Shown: positions 49,409-59,976, numbered from the stretch's first letter. The stretch: 64,000 nt of DNA from Citrobacter amalonaticus Y19 (GCF_000981805.1 NZ_CP011132.1:4774001-4838000); one strand, 5' to 3'. Notes: generated by a model from the sequence alone, not told the origin. Numbers and translations are program-made.

Positions 49409-50353
49409 ATGAAAATGAAGAAAAGTCTCGTCGCCCTTTGTTTATCCGCAGGGTTATTTGCCAGTGTGCCGGGCATCAGCCTGGCTGATGTTAACTATGT
49501 GCCGCAAAATACCAGCGCTGCGCCGACAATTCCGACGGCGGCGCTCCAGCAGTTAACCTGGACGCCGGTTGACCAGTCTAAGACGCAAACGACGCAGCTT
49601 TCGACTGGCGGTCAGCGTCTTGACGTGGCCGGCATTTCCGGCCCGGTTGCCGCGTACAGCGTGCCAGCGAACATCGGTGAGTTAAACATCACGCTCTCCA
49701 GCGAAGTGAACAAACAAACCAGCGTGTTTGCACCCAACGTCCTGATTCTCGATCAGAACATGACGCCTTCTGCATTCTTCCCAAGCAGCTATTTCACCTA
49801 CCAGGAGCCTGGCGTGATGAGCGCGGATCGTCTGGAAGGCGTTATGCGCCTGACGCCAGCGCTGGGCCAGCAGAAACTTTATGTTCTGGTCTTTACGACC
49901 GAGCAAGATCTCCAGCAGTCCACCAAACTGCTCGACCCGGCGAAAGCTTATGCCAAAGGCGTGGGTAACTCTGTTCCGGATATTCCGGACCCGGTTGCCC
50001 GTCATACCACCGACGGCTTGCTGAAGCTGAAAGTAAAAACCAACAGCAGCTCCAGCGTGCTGGTGGGGCCATTGTTTGGTTCTTCCGGCCCTGGCCCGGT
50101 GACGGTCGGTAACACCGCTGCGCCTGCGCCGACCTATGCTGCACCTGTTGCCGCGCCGGTGGTTGCACCTGCGCCCGCGAAGAAAAGCGAGCCGATGTTG
50201 AATGACACCGAAAGCTACTTTAACAAAGCGATTAAAGACGCCGTCGCCAAAGGCGACGTTGATAAAGCGCTGAAACTGCTTGATGAAGCTGAACGTCTGG
50301 GATCGACATCTGCCCGTTCCACCTTTATCAGCAGTGTAAAAGGCAAGGGGTAA
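49409..50353 (+). CDS. malM: Maltose regulon periplasmic protein MalM
   Basis: A 314-residue exported protein with signal peptide ending GISLADV. The body matches E. coli MalM; an Ala/Pro/Val-rich linker (about residues 240-265) is longer than in E. coli (306 residues), and the C-terminus has a helical VDKALKLLDEAERLGS segment. GAGGTGATAACA precedes ATG 49409. Induced with the regulon but of unknown molecular function. Confidence 0.94.
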   Translation: MKMKKSLVALCLSAGLFASVPGISLADVNYVPQNTSAAPTIPTAALQQLTWTPVDQSKTQTTQLSTGGQRLDVAGISGPVAAYSVPANIGELNITLSSEVNKQTSVFAPNVLILDQNMTPSAFFPSSYFTYQEPGVMSADRLEGVMRLTPALGQQKLYVLVFTTEQDLQQSTKLLDPAKAYAKGVGNSVPDIPDPVARHTTDGLLKLKVKTNSSSSVLVGPLFGSSGPGPVTVGNTAAPAPTYAAPVAAPVVAPAPAKKSEPMLNDTESYFNKAIKDAVAKGDVDKALKLLDEAERLGSTSARSTFISSVKGKG

Positions 50354-50385
50354 TGTTCTCCCCACATTGCTGATTTGCAACAACT

Positions 50386-50413
50386 GGTGCGTCATCTGGC
50401 GCACCTTTTTTTT
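50386..50413 (+). terminator. Terminator of the malK-lamB-malM operon
   Basis: Stem GGTGCG / CGCACC with an eight-base loop followed by TTTTTTTT. Confidence 0.92.
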
Positions 50414-50533
50414 AGCATTTCCTGCGACTTGTTACGCTTCTGTTGCGCAACAGATCACTTAATTATGTTTCCATCTCCCGTAAGCTCTTTTCTGCGATAC
50501 AATGCCTTTCAGTTATGAAACGGAGAGTCAGGC

Positions 50534-51031
50534 ATGTCACACCCCGCGTTAACGCAACTGCGTGCGCTGCGCTATTTTGAAGAGATCCCCGCCCTGGACC
50601 CAGAACAGCTCGACTGGCTGCTACTGGAAGATTCCATGACAAAACGTTTTGAGCAGCAGGGAAAACGGGTCACTGTGACATTGATCAGGGAAGGATTTGT
50701 GGGTCAAAACGAGGTGGTGGAAGAGCTAACCCGACTGCCAAAAGAAACCCGCTACTGGCTGCGTGAAATCCTGTTATGTGCCGATGATGAACCCTGGCTG
50801 GCCGGACGAACCGTGGTGCCTGAATCCACGCTGTCTGGCCCCGAACTGGCCTTACAAAATTTGGGCAAGACCCCGCTGGGGCGTTATCTGTTTACATCAT
50901 CGACGTTGACCCGAGATTTTATTGAAATTGGTTGTGATGCCGGGCTGTGGGGACGCCGTTCCCGACTGCGACTGAGCGGTAAGCCGCTGATGTTGACCGA
51001 ACTGTTTTTACCCGCATCACCGTTGTACTAA
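50534..51031 (+). CDS. ubiC: Chorismate pyruvate-lyase
   Basis: Converts chorismate to 4-hydroxybenzoate and pyruvate, starting ubiquinone synthesis. The 165 residues match E. coli UbiC in length; conserved parts include [18 protein letters not shown] and the C-terminal [10 protein letters not shown] with the active-site glutamate. ACGGAGAGTC precedes the ATG. Twelve bases from ubiA; yjbI, present upstream in E. coli, is missing. Confidence 0.96.
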   Translation: MSHPALTQLRALRYFEEIPALDPEQLDWLLLEDSMTKRFEQQGKRVTVTLIREGFVGQNEVVEELTRLPKETRYWLREILLCADDEPWLAGRTVVPESTLSGPELALQNLGKTPLGRYLFTSSTLTRDFIEIGCDAGLWGRRSRLRLSGKPLMLTELFLPASPLY

Positions 51032-51043
51032 GAGGAAAATAAA

Positions 51044-51916
51044 ATGGAGTGGAGTCTGACGCAGAATAAGCTGCTGGCGTTTCACCGCTTAATGCGTACG
51101 GATAAGCCCATCGGCGCCTTACTGCTGCTCTGGCCGACGCTGTGGGCGCTGTGGGTGGCGACCCCTGGGGTTCCTCAATTGTGGATCCTGGCGGTGTTTG
51201 TCGCCGGGGTCTGGCTGATGCGCGCCGCCGGATGCGTGGTGAATGACTATGCCGATCGGAAATTCGACGGGCACGTTAAACGCACGGCGAACCGCCCGTT
51301 GCCCAGCGGCGCGGTGACGGAGAAAGAGGCCAGGACGCTGTTTGTCGTGCTGGTGGTGCTCTCCTTCTTGTTGGTGCTGACGCTCAATACCATGACTATT
51401 CTGCTGTCGATTGCGGCGCTGGCATTGGCGTGGGTCTATCCGTTTATGAAGCGCTACACCCACCTGCCGCAGGTCGTGCTGGGGGCGGCGTTTGGCTGGT
51501 CGATTCCGATGGCCTTCGCGGCGGTGAGTGAATCGGTGCCGTTGAGCTGCTGGCTGATGTTCCTGGCTAACATTCTGTGGGCGGTGGCCTACGACACGCA
51601 GTACGCGATGGTTGATCGCGATGACGATCTGAAAATCGGTATTAAATCGACGGCCATTCTGTTTGGCGAATATGACAAGCTGATTATCGGTATCTTGCAG
51701 GTGGCGGTGCTGGCGCTGATGGCGCTGATTGGTTGGCTAAATGGCCTGGGGCTGGGCTATTACTGGTCTGTACTGGTCGCTGGCGCGCTGTTTGTCTGGC
51801 AGCAGAAGCTGATTGCCAACCGTGACCGCGAAGCCTGCTTTAAAGCGTTCATGAACAATAACTACGTGGGACTGGTACTGTTTATCGGTCTGGCGATGAG
51901 TTACTGGCATTTATAA
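51044..51916 (+). CDS. ubiA: 4-hydroxybenzoate octaprenyltransferase
   Basis: Inner-membrane prenyltransferase of 290 residues that attaches the octaprenyl tail to 4-hydroxybenzoate. Two aspartate-rich motifs bind the Mg-diphosphate: NDYADRKFD (67-75) and [12 protein letters not shown] near 191-202. About nine membrane helices. AAGAGGAAAATAAA precedes the ATG; co-transcribed with ubiC. Confidence 0.96.
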   Translation: MEWSLTQNKLLAFHRLMRTDKPIGALLLLWPTLWALWVATPGVPQLWILAVFVAGVWLMRAAGCVVNDYADRKFDGHVKRTANRPLPSGAVTEKEARTLFVVLVVLSFLLVLTLNTMTILLSIAALALAWVYPFMKRYTHLPQVVLGAAFGWSIPMAFAAVSESVPLSCWLMFLANILWAVAYDTQYAMVDRDDDLKIGIKSTAILFGEYDKLIIGILQVAVLALMALIGWLNGLGLGYYWSVLVAGALFVWQQKLIANRDREACFKAFMNNNYVGLVLFIGLAMSYWHL

Positions 51917-51923
51917 AACATCT

Positions 51924-52006
51924 TGCCTGATGGCGCTGCGCTTGTCGGGCCTACCAGACCGTAAGCCGCTGTAGGCCAGATAAGGCGGAACGCCGCCATC
52001 CGGCAA
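51924..52006. repeat. BIME after ubiA
   Basis: Two inverted REP units between the convergent ubiA and plsB. Confidence 0.9.
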
Positions 52007-52013
52007 TCTGATA

Positions 52014-52045
52014 TAAAAAAAGCCGGTCATCTCGACCGGCTTTTC
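52014..52045. terminator. Bidirectional terminator between ubiA and plsB
   Basis: Stem AGCCGGTC / GACCGGCT flanked by A7 on one side and TTTTCT on the other, so it works for both convergent operons. Confidence 0.92.
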
Positions 52046-52051
52046 TATGTA

Positions 52052-54472
52052 TTACTCGCCTTGTGTTGCGCTCTCGATGGTGAGGCGTACATCCGAAGTA
52101 ATTAACTCCGCCAGCATCTGATACACCTTCATCGTTTCGCCCGGTTCCGCATCGCCGGTATCGCTGATGTAACCCTCGTCACGCAGAGTCAGCACCAGTG
52201 AGCTGAATACCGCCTTGTCGAAGAATTCCGGCGCGTTGATACCGTGCAGCACGGACAGTCGCTGCGCCACGGTGCGGCTCTCTTTCTCCAGCGTCCCGCG
52301 GTTGATAGACGGGTTGGCGCTCAGCAGCCAGAAGGTGATGGCATAGCGTTGCAGCGTTTCGCGCGCGCCCGCCGCCAGCAGTTGCAGCGTGCGGGAGTGG
52401 GCCGGGTTGATATGCAACTCGTCGTCCTGAACGGTGATCAGCCCCTGACGCTGCATTTCAGCCGTCAGCGCATCAATCACGCCCGCCAGCTCATCGCGCT
52501 CCCAGCGCAGGAACAGCTCAGCTTTCAGCATCGGGTAGAGCACGTCAACGTGTTGCAGCAGCGCTTCGCGGGAAATATGACGATGCTGGGTGACGATCGC
52601 CGCCATCAGCGACGGCAGCACCAGCATATGCGCGATATTATTGCGATAATAGGTCATCAGCACCGCCTGTTCGCGCGGCAGAATGATGATATCGCCAATG
52701 GTATCCTTCTCGACTTCGAACTTGTTCATCTGCAACGCGTGATCGATAAGATCGCTGGCGCTGACGGACGGTACGGTCGAATCAGAGGAATACGGCACAT
52801 TACGCATCAGATCCAGATAACAGTTGAGCTGCTCGGTCAGTTGCTCGCGGGTCAGCGAACGCTGACGAGAGGCTAACAGCGCGGTGCAGCACAGGTTCAT
52901 GGCGTTAGCCGCCCCCGCGTTGTTAATACGCACCATCAGCTCTGCCGCCATCCTGTTCACCGTTGGCGTCAGCCAGGCCGGACGCACGGCTTCGATAGGA
53001 TCGATAGACTCGCGCCACTCCGGTACGTGGTGATTCAGGTACGTCATCAACGGCATTGGCTCGCCAAAGTTCACGTAGCCCTGACCAAGATTACGCAGCT
53101 TGCTCAAGCCACGCAGCATCTGCGGCAGACTCTCTTTCTCTTTGGTTGCCCCGCGCAGCTCTTTGGCATAGGTTCCCACTTCCATCACGTGCTCGTAACC
53201 GATGTAAATCGGCACCAGGGTGATCGGACGGGTGCCGCCGCGCAGCATCGCCTGGATGGTCATCGACAGCGTGCCGGTTTTCGGGTCCAGCAAACGGCCG
53301 GTACGGGAACGACCGCCTTCGACAAAGTATTCAACCGAGTAGCCGCGGCTGAACAGTTCGCCCAGATACTCACGGAAAACGGTGGAATAGAGCTTGTTGC
53401 CCTTAAAGGTACGACGAATAAAGAACGCGCCCAGGCGGCGGAAGATCGGGCCTGCCGGCCAGAAGTTCAGGTTGATACCCGCGGCAATGTGTGGTGGCAC
53501 CAGCCCCTGGTGATAGAGCACGTAAGAGAGCAACAGATAGTCCATGTGGCTGCGGTGGCAGGGAACATAGACAATTTCGTGACCGTCGTGCGCCAGTTGG
53601 CGGACGCGTTCCGCGTTGTGAACGTTAATCCCCTGATAGAGCCGGTTCCAGGTGAAGCCCAGAATACGGTCGGTCAGGCGAATCATCTCGTATGAGAAAT
53701 TGGCGGCGATCTCTTCCATCAGCGCAATCGCATTTTGTTGCGCCTTTTCATGAGAGATTTTCTTGCTGCGCGCCTCATCTTCTACCGCACGGGCAATCGC
53801 TTTGGACGCCAGCAGCTTGTTGAAGAGATCCTGACGCGCAGGCAGACGTGGCCCCACAGCAGCCAGACGCTGACGGGCAAAGTGCATACGCGCCACGCGA
53901 GCCAGTTTTTGCGCAATGATTTTATCCGTACCGTGCTCATCAGCCATTCGGCGCAGGGAGACGGAAGGAGAGAAGCGGACAAAGCTGTCGCGCCCCAGCC
54001 AGGAGACGGCAAAGAATTTCTGGATGCCGTTAAGCATGCGCAGCGGCGGGTTAACCTCACCCTTCTCACGACCCGGTGAGCGTCCAAACATCACCGACAC
54101 TGGCACCATTTGCACATCCAGGTCCGGATTGCTGCGATGCAGGTCGAGATAGTTATGGAACAGCTTGATGGACTCTTCCTTCGGCGTGTAATAGGTGAAC
54201 ACCCGCGGTCCGCCGTGAATGAACACATAGCGCGGCAACTGCGTGCCATCGATCTCCAGCGGCACTAACGGGTCGGGGAGATCGTGCGCCAGACATTGCG
54301 CGCGCAGCGTCATCAAGTCCGCTTTGGAGTTGTACGGTAAAACGTACATAATTGGACGAGAGGTATCGAGTCCCAACTCCGGGGCAGGATCTGCCGGAAT
54401 AGACTTGCTTTTTACCAGTATGCTTAATGGTAAATTCAGGATTTTGTAGTAAATTCGTGGCCAGCCGGACAT
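52052..54472 (-). CDS. plsB: Glycerol-3-phosphate acyltransferase
   Basis: Membrane-bound enzyme that acylates sn-glycerol 3-phosphate at position 1, beginning phospholipid synthesis. The 806 residues match E. coli (807). Acyltransferase motifs in order: HRSHMD (about 306-311), the [12 protein letters not shown] block, [16 protein letters not shown] and the [10 protein letters not shown] block. Divergent from dgkA, another lipid gene, as in E. coli. Confidence 0.97.
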   Translation of the reverse strand: MSGWPRIYYKILNLPLSILVKSKSIPADPAPELGLDTSRPIMYVLPYNSKADLMTLRAQCLAHDLPDPLVPLEIDGTQLPRYVFIHGGPRVFTYYTPKEESIKLFHNYLDLHRSNPDLDVQMVPVSVMFGRSPGREKGEVNPPLRMLNGIQKFFAVSWLGRDSFVRFSPSVSLRRMADEHGTDKIIAQKLARVARMHFARQRLAAVGPRLPARQDLFNKLLASKAIARAVEDEARSKKISHEKAQQNAIALMEEIAANFSYEMIRLTDRILGFTWNRLYQGINVHNAERVRQLAHDGHEIVYVPCHRSHMDYLLLSYVLYHQGLVPPHIAAGINLNFWPAGPIFRRLGAFFIRRTFKGNKLYSTVFREYLGELFSRGYSVEYFVEGGRSRTGRLLDPKTGTLSMTIQAMLRGGTRPITLVPIYIGYEHVMEVGTYAKELRGATKEKESLPQMLRGLSKLRNLGQGYVNFGEPMPLMTYLNHHVPEWRESIDPIEAVRPAWLTPTVNRMAAELMVRINNAGAANAMNLCCTALLASRQRSLTREQLTEQLNCYLDLMRNVPYSSDSTVPSVSASDLIDHALQMNKFEVEKDTIGDIIILPREQAVLMTYYRNNIAHMLVLPSLMAAIVTQHRHISREALLQHVDVLYPMLKAELFLRWERDELAGVIDALTAEMQRQGLITVQDDELHINPAHSRTLQLLAAGARETLQRYAITFWLLSANPSINRGTLEKESRTVAQRLSVLHGINAPEFFDKAVFSSLVLTLRDEGYISDTGDAEPGETMKVYQMLAELITSDVRLTIESATQGE

Positions 54473-54642
54473 AAACGATGTAAAGCCTCTGGTTAATAAT
54501 GCAATTGCGTTGCAAGGATATCAGAAAGTCATGTGAATTTCTGGTGTATCCCGTCATACTTCGCGCCGCGTTGCCCTGACTCGAATCACATGAGTTAACA
54601 AGACAATGTCATTGACGCCAATAATGTAAAAAGGTTCTTTTA

Positions 54643-55011
54643 ATGGCTAATAATACCACTGGATTCACCCGAATTATCAAAGCTGCAGGCTATTCCTGGA
54701 AAGGTTTTCGCGCCGCGTGGATTAACGAGGCCGCGTTCCGTCAGGAGAGTGTGGCGGTTCTGCTGGCCGTGGCTATCGCCTGCTGGCTGGATGTGGATGC
54801 CATTACGCGCGTGCTGTTGATTGGCTCCGTCATGCTGGTCATGATCGTTGAAATCCTGAACAGCGCCATCGAGGCCGTGGTGGACCGTATCGGCTCTGAT
54901 TATCACGAACTCTCCGGTCGCGCAAAAGATATGGGATCGGCGGCGGTGCTGCTCTCTATCATTGTGGCGCTGATCACCTGGGGCCTCCTGCTGTGGACAC
55001 ATTTTCGCTAA
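54643..55011 (+). CDS. dgkA: Diacylglycerol kinase
   Basis: Small integral-membrane kinase (122 residues) that recycles diacylglycerol to phosphatidic acid. Three membrane helices follow an amphipathic surface helix. Catalytic Glu70 and Glu77 (69 and 76 in mature numbering) are in MIVEILNSAIEAVVDRIG. Same length as E. coli. Confidence 0.96.
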   Translation: MANNTTGFTRIIKAAGYSWKGFRAAWINEAAFRQESVAVLLAVAIACWLDVDAITRVLLIGSVMLVMIVEILNSAIEAVVDRIGSDYHELSGRAKDMGSAAVLLSIIVALITWGLLLWTHFR

Positions 55012-55089
55012 GGTTTTTTCGACCCTGATTCCATAACAAGTTAAATCTGTTGTTGAATGTGCAGTTTGTGGTTCCAAAATCACCTTTAG

Positions 55090-55126
55090 CTGTATATACT
55101 CACAGCATAACTGTATATACACCCAG
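55090..55126 (+). promoter_or_regulatory. Two SOS boxes of the lexA promoter
   Basis: CTGTATATACTCACAG (55090-55105) and CTGTATATACACCCAG (55111-55126) fit the LexA consensus CTGT-N8-ACAG, the second with one mismatch in the right arm. Tandem boxes at this spacing are typical of lexA autoregulation. Confidence 0.95.
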
Positions 55127-55134
55127 GGGGCGGA

Positions 55135-55743
55135 ATGAAAGCGTTAACGGCCAGGCAACAAGAGGTGTTTGATCTCATTCGGGATCACATCAGCCAGACA
55201 GGTATGCCACCGACGCGTGCGGAGATTGCACAGCGTTTGGGGTTCCGTTCCCCAAACGCGGCTGAAGAACACCTGAAAGCGCTGGCGCGTAAAGGGGCGA
55301 TTGAAATCGTCTCCGGCGCTTCTCGCGGCATTCGACTGCTGCAGGAAGAAGAAGAGGGTTTACCGCTCATTGGTCGCGTTGCGGCGGGCGAACCTTTGCT
55401 GGCGCAGCAGCACATCGAAGGCCATTATCAGGTGGATCCGTCTCTGTTTAAGCCGAATGCCGATTTCCTGCTGCGCGTCAGCGGAATGTCGATGAAAGAT
55501 ATCGGCATTATGGATGGCGATCTGTTGGCAGTACACAAAACCCAGGATGTGCGTAACGGCCAGGTGGTTGTGGCGCGTATCGATGACGAAGTGACGGTCA
55601 AACGCCTGAAAAAACAGGGCAACAAAGTTGAGTTGCTGCCTGAAAACAGCGAATTTAAACCTATCCTGGTTGACCTTCGTGAACAAAATTTCACCATCGA
55701 AGGATTGGCCGTTGGCGTCATCCGTAACGGTGAATGGCTGTAG
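55135..55743 (+). CDS. lexA: SOS repressor LexA
   Basis: A 202-residue repressor of the SOS regulon. Winged helix at residues 1-70 ([14 protein letters not shown]; recognition helix with [12 protein letters not shown]). Self-cleavage occurs at Ala84-Gly85 (RVAAGEPL) using Ser119 (SGMS) and Lys156 (VTVK), all present. GGGGGCGGA precedes the ATG. dinF follows in the same operon. Confidence 0.98.
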   Translation: MKALTARQQEVFDLIRDHISQTGMPPTRAEIAQRLGFRSPNAAEEHLKALARKGAIEIVSGASRGIRLLQEEEEGLPLIGRVAAGEPLLAQQHIEGHYQVDPSLFKPNADFLLRVSGMSMKDIGIMDGDLLAVHKTQDVRNGQVVVARIDDEVTVKRLKKQGNKVELLPENSEFKPILVDLREQNFTIEGLAVGVIRNGEWL

Positions 55744-55749
55744 TATTCC

Positions 55750-55787
55750 TGTAGGCCGGATAAGGCGGTTACACCGCCATCCGGCAC
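55750..55787. repeat. Single REP between lexA and dinF
   Basis: One unit, TGTAGGCCGGATAAGGCGGT...CGCCATCCGGCA, folding into a hairpin. It may lower dinF expression relative to lexA. Confidence 0.88.
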
Positions 55788-55827
55788 TCTCACCACTCTC
55801 GTTATAATCTCTTCTCAGGCTCGTCCC

Positions 55828-57153
55828 ATGCCGTTTTTTTCTTCTGCTGACAAAGCGCTCTGGCGTCTCGCCTTACCGATGATTTTCTCCAATATCACCG
55901 TTCCGCTGCTGGGACTGGTGGACACGGCGGTCATTGGTCACCTGGACAGCCCCGTGTATCTCGGTGGCGTGGCGGTGGGGGCGACGGCAACGAGTTTTCT
56001 GTTCATGCTCCTGCTCTTTTTACGCATGAGCACGACCGGGCTGACGGCGCAGGCGTTCGGCGCGAAGAATCCTCAGGCGCTGGCGCGGGCTCTGGTGCAA
56101 CCGCTGATCCTGGCGTTGGGCGCAGGGGCCGCGATTGCACTCTTTCGCACACCGATTATCGATCTGGCGCTGCACATTGTGGGTGGTAGCGAAGCGGTGC
56201 TGGAACAGGCAAGACGGTTTCTGGCCATTCGCTGGCTGAGCGCCCCGGCGTCGCTGGCGAATCTGGTACTGCTCGGTTGGCTACTGGGCGTACAGTACGC
56301 GCGTGCGCCGGTGATCCTGCTGATTGTCGGCAATATCCTGAACATTGTGCTCGACCTCTGGCTGGTGATGGGACTGCACATGAACGTGCAGGGTGCCGCG
56401 CTGGCGACGGTGATCGCGGAATACTCGACGCTGCTGATCGGTTTGTTGATGGTGCGTAAAGTGCTGCACCTGCGCGGCGTCTCCCTCGCCATGCTCAAAC
56501 AGGCCTGGCGGGGAAACGTTCGTCGCCTTCTGGCGCTCAATCGCGACATCATGCTGCGTTCATTGCTGCTGCAACTTTGCTTTGGCGCTATCACCGCGCT
56601 GGGGGCCAGGCTGGGCAGCGATATCATCGCCGTTAACGCCGTGTTGATGACGCTGCTGACGTTTACGGCCTATGCGCTGGATGGCTTCGCCTACGCCGTG
56701 GAGGCGCATTCCGGTCAGGCCTATGGCGCCCGCGACGGCAGTCAGCTACTGGAAGTCTGGCGCGCAGCGTGCCGCCAGTCAGGTATCGTCGCGCTGCTGT
56801 TTTCACTGGTCTATTTGCTCGCAGGCGAATCGATCGTTGCGCTGCTGACATCACTCCCACAAATCCAACAACTGGCCGACCGCTACCTGCTCTGGCAGGC
56901 GATTTTGCCTCTGGTCGGTGTCTGGTGCTATCTGCTGGATGGCATGTTTATCGGCGCAACGCGGGCGGCTGAAATGCGTAACAGCATGGCGGTGGCGGCC
57001 GCCGGGTTTGCACTGACGCTGTTGGCGCTCCCCGTGTTGGGTAATCACGGTTTGTGGCTGGCGCTGGCCGTTTTCCTTGCATTGCGCGGGCTGTCATTAG
57101 CCTGGATCTGGCGGCGACACTGGCGAAACGGGACCTGGTTTGCCACTTCATGA
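55828..57153 (+). CDS. dinF: MATE-family efflux protein DinF
   Basis: A 441-residue multidrug and toxin extrusion transporter with about 12 spans. Family features: a conserved N-terminal MIFSNITVPLLGLVDTAVIG and the pseudo-repeated second half beginning LLALNRDIMLRSLLLQL. DNA-damage inducible in E. coli through the lexA promoter; linked to protection against oxidative and bile stress. Confidence 0.95.
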   Translation: MPFFSSADKALWRLALPMIFSNITVPLLGLVDTAVIGHLDSPVYLGGVAVGATATSFLFMLLLFLRMSTTGLTAQAFGAKNPQALARALVQPLILALGAGAAIALFRTPIIDLALHIVGGSEAVLEQARRFLAIRWLSAPASLANLVLLGWLLGVQYARAPVILLIVGNILNIVLDLWLVMGLHMNVQGAALATVIAEYSTLLIGLLMVRKVLHLRGVSLAMLKQAWRGNVRRLLALNRDIMLRSLLLQLCFGAITALGARLGSDIIAVNAVLMTLLTFTAYALDGFAYAVEAHSGQAYGARDGSQLLEVWRAACRQSGIVALLFSLVYLLAGESIVALLTSLPQIQQLADRYLLWQAILPLVGVWCYLLDGMFIGATRAAEMRNSMAVAAAGFALTLLALPVLGNHGLWLALAVFLALRGLSLAWIWRRHWRNGTWFATS

Positions 57154-57196
57154 TGGTTAAAGATTCTGAATAGTGAATTTAACCCAGAATCTATGA

Positions 57197-57206
57197 CTAC
57201 ACTTAA
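57197..57206 (+). promoter_or_regulatory. SigmaS-type -10 element of yjbJ
   Basis: CTACACTTAA equals the extended -10 consensus preferred by sigmaS (CTAYACTTAA) and lies about 87 bases before yjbJ, a gene of the RpoS regulon in E. coli. Confidence 0.6.
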
Positions 57207-57283
57207 TCTCACGTCCAGCAGAAAATGAACGCGGTTGGGCGGTTTACTCTCACTATTCACAGCCTAATAAAGAGGACTTTATG

Positions 57284-57493
57284 ATGAATAAAGACGAAGT
57301 CGGCGGTAACTGGAAACAGTTCAAAGGTAAGGTGAAAGAGCAGTGGGGCAAACTGACCGATGACGATATGACCGTCATTGAAGGTAAGCGTGATCAACTG
57401 GTTGGTAAGATTCAGGAACGTTATGGTTACGCGAAAGACCAGGCGGAGAAAGAGGTCGATAGCTGGGAAAAACGCAACGACTATCGCTGGTAA
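57284..57493 (+). CDS. yjbJ: CsbD-family stress protein YjbJ
   Basis: A 69-residue, highly charged helical protein of the CsbD family (GGNWKQFKGKVKEQWGKLTDD... KIQERYGYAKDQAEKEV), abundant in stationary phase in E. coli. Two adjacent ATGs (57281, 57284); I use the second because the product then matches E. coli in length and spacing to AGAGGA is eight bases. Precise function unknown. Confidence 0.94.
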   Translation: MNKDEVGGNWKQFKGKVKEQWGKLTDDDMTVIEGKRDQLVGKIQERYGYAKDQAEKEVDSWEKRNDYRW

Positions 57494-57570
57494 CCCCTAC
57501 TCTTACCCGTGAGTACAAGGATGTACACCCCTCTGTTTGCTTCGGGCGGCATAGCGTGCCGCCCACGCCC

Positions 57571-58086
57571 TTAACGGGGTTTCTTCTTAACCTGAATCGA
57601 ATGATCGTGCTGGCACTCGCCAGGATGACGACAGGCTTCTACTTCCACGCAGGCTGAACATAATCCGTGTGCTTCAATGACATTGTGGCGCAGGGCAAAT
57701 CCCATCTTTGCCGCCAGCGTATGCATAATGTCTTCCACGCCTTCCGCACACTCTTCCTTTACCGCGCCGCAGCGGTCGCAGATAAACATCGCGGAAGTAT
57801 GGGTTGGCTGATCGAACAGGTAGCACAACACATAGCTGTTGGTGGATTCGACCTTATGCACAAACCCTTGTTCAAGCAGAAAATCGAGTGCGCGATAGAC
57901 CGTTGGCGGCTTGGCCTGCGGTTCGGATTCACGCAGCAGGTCGAGCAGGTCGTAAGCGCTAATTGCGCCTTCCTGCAGGCTCATCAGACGCAACACTTCG
58001 AGGCGCTGTGGGGTCAGGCGCACATTGCGTTGCGCGCACAGTTTTTCAGCTTGCGCCAGCAACTCTTGCGTTGTGGTCTTTTCCAT
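57571..58086 (-). CDS. zur: Zinc uptake regulator Zur
   Basis: Fur-family repressor of zinc acquisition genes, 171 residues as in E. coli. The structural zinc site Cys103, Cys106, Cys143 and Cys146 (FICDRCGA, GLCSACVE) and regulatory-site ligands His77, Cys88, His96 and Glu111 are all present. C-terminal His/Cys cluster CRHPGECQHDH. Monocistronic and convergent with yjbJ. Confidence 0.97.
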   Translation of the reverse strand: MEKTTTQELLAQAEKLCAQRNVRLTPQRLEVLRLMSLQEGAISAYDLLDLLRESEPQAKPPTVYRALDFLLEQGFVHKVESTNSYVLCYLFDQPTHTSAMFICDRCGAVKEECAEGVEDIMHTLAAKMGFALRHNVIEAHGLCSACVEVEACRHPGECQHDHSIQVKKKPR

Positions 58087-58366
58087 TGGGCACCTCGGAT
58101 CGCGTGGAGTAAGAAAACCCTCACTTTACCATGTTCTGGGAGAAACGCCGAGTTCCTGGCCGGAACGCTAATTCGCTCGCTAATCTTTCCCTGATTTACA
58201 AACTCTTCTATATATATTGAGGCATGTCACAAAAATAAACGCCCCGGCGAGAGAAGGACAGGGGCAAAACAGACGACTTTTTCCTTGTTAATCACAGCAA
58301 TGCTCCAGCTCTGACCGGTTGATACTGGCAGAGACGATTTTCACCTGCGAATAAAATGGGCTTACT

Positions 58367-59614
58367 GTGAATAAAAATTTGAATCTTTTGGTGGTGGCGA
58401 TAACGGGCTCGCTGTTGGCGTCTCAAACGGCGAGTGCTGCGAATTCCTGGACAGAGGCGCGTAATGACGCGATGGGCGGAACGGGCGTGGCGTCGGCAAA
58501 CTATGGCAGCGGCGTACTCATCAACCCGGCATTATTGGCGAAGTCACAGCCGGATGATGACATTACGGTGATCTTCCCGGCTATCGGTGGGCAGATGTCC
58601 GACAAGGATAATCTGCGCGATAAGATTGATGATGTTACCGACGACGTGAACAACTACCGCCGTTCTCTGGACAATATCAATCCACTCGATCTCTTTGTTC
58701 CCGGCAGCGCAGGCTACCGGCAGGTGTCTAATGCCGCAGGCGATCTGGCTGACCAGCTTGAATCTCTGAAAGGGAAAACGGCCAGTGCAAAAGCCGGCGG
58801 CGGGCTTGCGGTCAGCATTCCGAACGATGTGTTAGCCGTGGCCTTTGTGGCGAAAGCCAACGCCCGCGCCCGCGTGAGTTCGTCTATCGATCAGGGCGAC
58901 ATCGACACGCTGCGCGGCGTTGAAGCCGTGCCTTCCAGCATCCTGGCGGTGGATCCCGATAACCTGAAGTCAAAAGGGTTTGGCCGCGCCGCCATTGTCT
59001 CTGATTACGGTGTGGCGGTGGCGCGACAGTTCGACCTGGGCGGCGTACCGGTTTCGGTTGGCGTGACGCCGAAACTGCAAAAAACCTGGCTCTACAACTA
59101 CACGGTCTCGATTTACGATTTCAACAGTGACGATATCAACAGCAGTCGCTATCGCAACGATGATACCGGCTTTAACGTTGATGCGGGTCTGGCCGCCGAC
59201 TTTGGCGAACACTGGACGGTTGGTCTGAGCGGGCAAAACCTGTTCTCTCGTGATATCGATACAAAAGAGGTGGCGGGCGTTCGCGATACTTACCAGATTC
59301 GTCCGTTGGTCACCGCCGGTGTGGCGTGGCAGAACGATCTGCTGACGCTGAGCGCAGACGGTGATTTAACCGAAACCAAGGGCTTCAAAAGCGAGGAAAA
59401 CTCACAGTATGTGGGTGTCGGTGCCGAAGTCCGACCGCTCGACTGGCTGGCCGTCCGCGCCGGTTATCGGGCTGACGTGAAAAACAATGACAGCAATGTC
59501 TTCACCGGCGGTGTCGGGTTTGCCCCGTTCAACCGGGTACATCTTGATTTGATGGGGCTGTACGGCGAGGACGAAACCTGGGGCGCAGGCGCGCAGGTCA
59601 GCGTGACGTTCTGA
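58367..59614 (+). CDS. TraF-like outer-membrane beta-barrel protein
   Basis: A 415-residue exported protein with signal peptide (ASQTASA, cleavage near residue 24). The mature start SWTEARNDAMGGTGVASANY... LINPALLAK resembles the FadL/TraF-type barrel family, and the second half alternates hydrophobic and polar residues in long strands, ending in the outer-membrane signature AGAQVSVTF. Start is GTG at 58367 with a weak ribosome site. Despite the TraF_2-type name there is no conjugation gene nearby. It replaces the E. coli genes yjbL/yjbM at this site. Function unknown. Confidence 0.8.
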   Translation: MNKNLNLLVVAITGSLLASQTASAANSWTEARNDAMGGTGVASANYGSGVLINPALLAKSQPDDDITVIFPAIGGQMSDKDNLRDKIDDVTDDVNNYRRSLDNINPLDLFVPGSAGYRQVSNAAGDLADQLESLKGKTASAKAGGGLAVSIPNDVLAVAFVAKANARARVSSSIDQGDIDTLRGVEAVPSSILAVDPDNLKSKGFGRAAIVSDYGVAVARQFDLGGVPVSVGVTPKLQKTWLYNYTVSIYDFNSDDINSSRYRNDDTGFNVDAGLAADFGEHWTVGLSGQNLFSRDIDTKEVAGVRDTYQIRPLVTAGVAWQNDLLTLSADGDLTETKGFKSEENSQYVGVGAEVRPLDWLAVRAGYRADVKNNDSNVFTGGVGFAPFNRVHLDLMGLYGEDETWGAGAQVSVTF

Positions 59615-59643
59615 CCGGATGGCGGGGCAGTATGCCCCGTCTT

Positions 59644-59976
59644 TCAGCCATGAGCTGCTTTAGTCAGCGTATCGTTAATCCATTGATTTACACTTTTCCC
59701 GGAGACTTCGGCGGCGATGTTAATCGCCGAATGCACCTCCGGAGAAATACGCAGACTGATCTTTCCACTTGCCGGGCGCAGAGGTTCTCTGCCTTGTTCA
59801 GCACAGTAAGAAAGGTAATCATCGACCGCTTCTTCGAAGGCATTGCGAAGATCGGAAACGTTGTCGGCATGGAAACCAATCACATCACGTATACCGGCAA
59901 CATGCCCGACGAAGCACAAATCTTCGTCACTGTAATCAATTTTGGCGGCATAGCCTTTATAAGTCATGGTGTTCAT
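59644..59976 (-). CDS. Orphan HicB-family antitoxin-like protein
   Basis: A 110-residue protein with an N-terminal HicB/partial RNase H-fold region (MTYKGYAAKIDYSDEDLCFVGHVAGI, seen in part as YKGYAAKIDYSDED) and a C-terminal ribbon-helix-helix (KISLRISPEVHSAINIAAEVSGKSVNQWIN, in part SLRISPEVHSAINIAA). AGGAG precedes ATG 59976. A toxin gene hicA would be expected next to it; I find none in the 143 bases upstream or in the downstream gap. Either an orphan antitoxin or a stand-alone regulator. A tandem palindrome lies in its promoter. Confidence 0.82.
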   Translation of the reverse strand: MNTMTYKGYAAKIDYSDEDLCFVGHVAGIRDVIGFHADNVSDLRNAFEEAVDDYLSYCAEQGREPLRPASGKISLRISPEVHSAINIAAEVSGKSVNQWINDTLTKAAHG

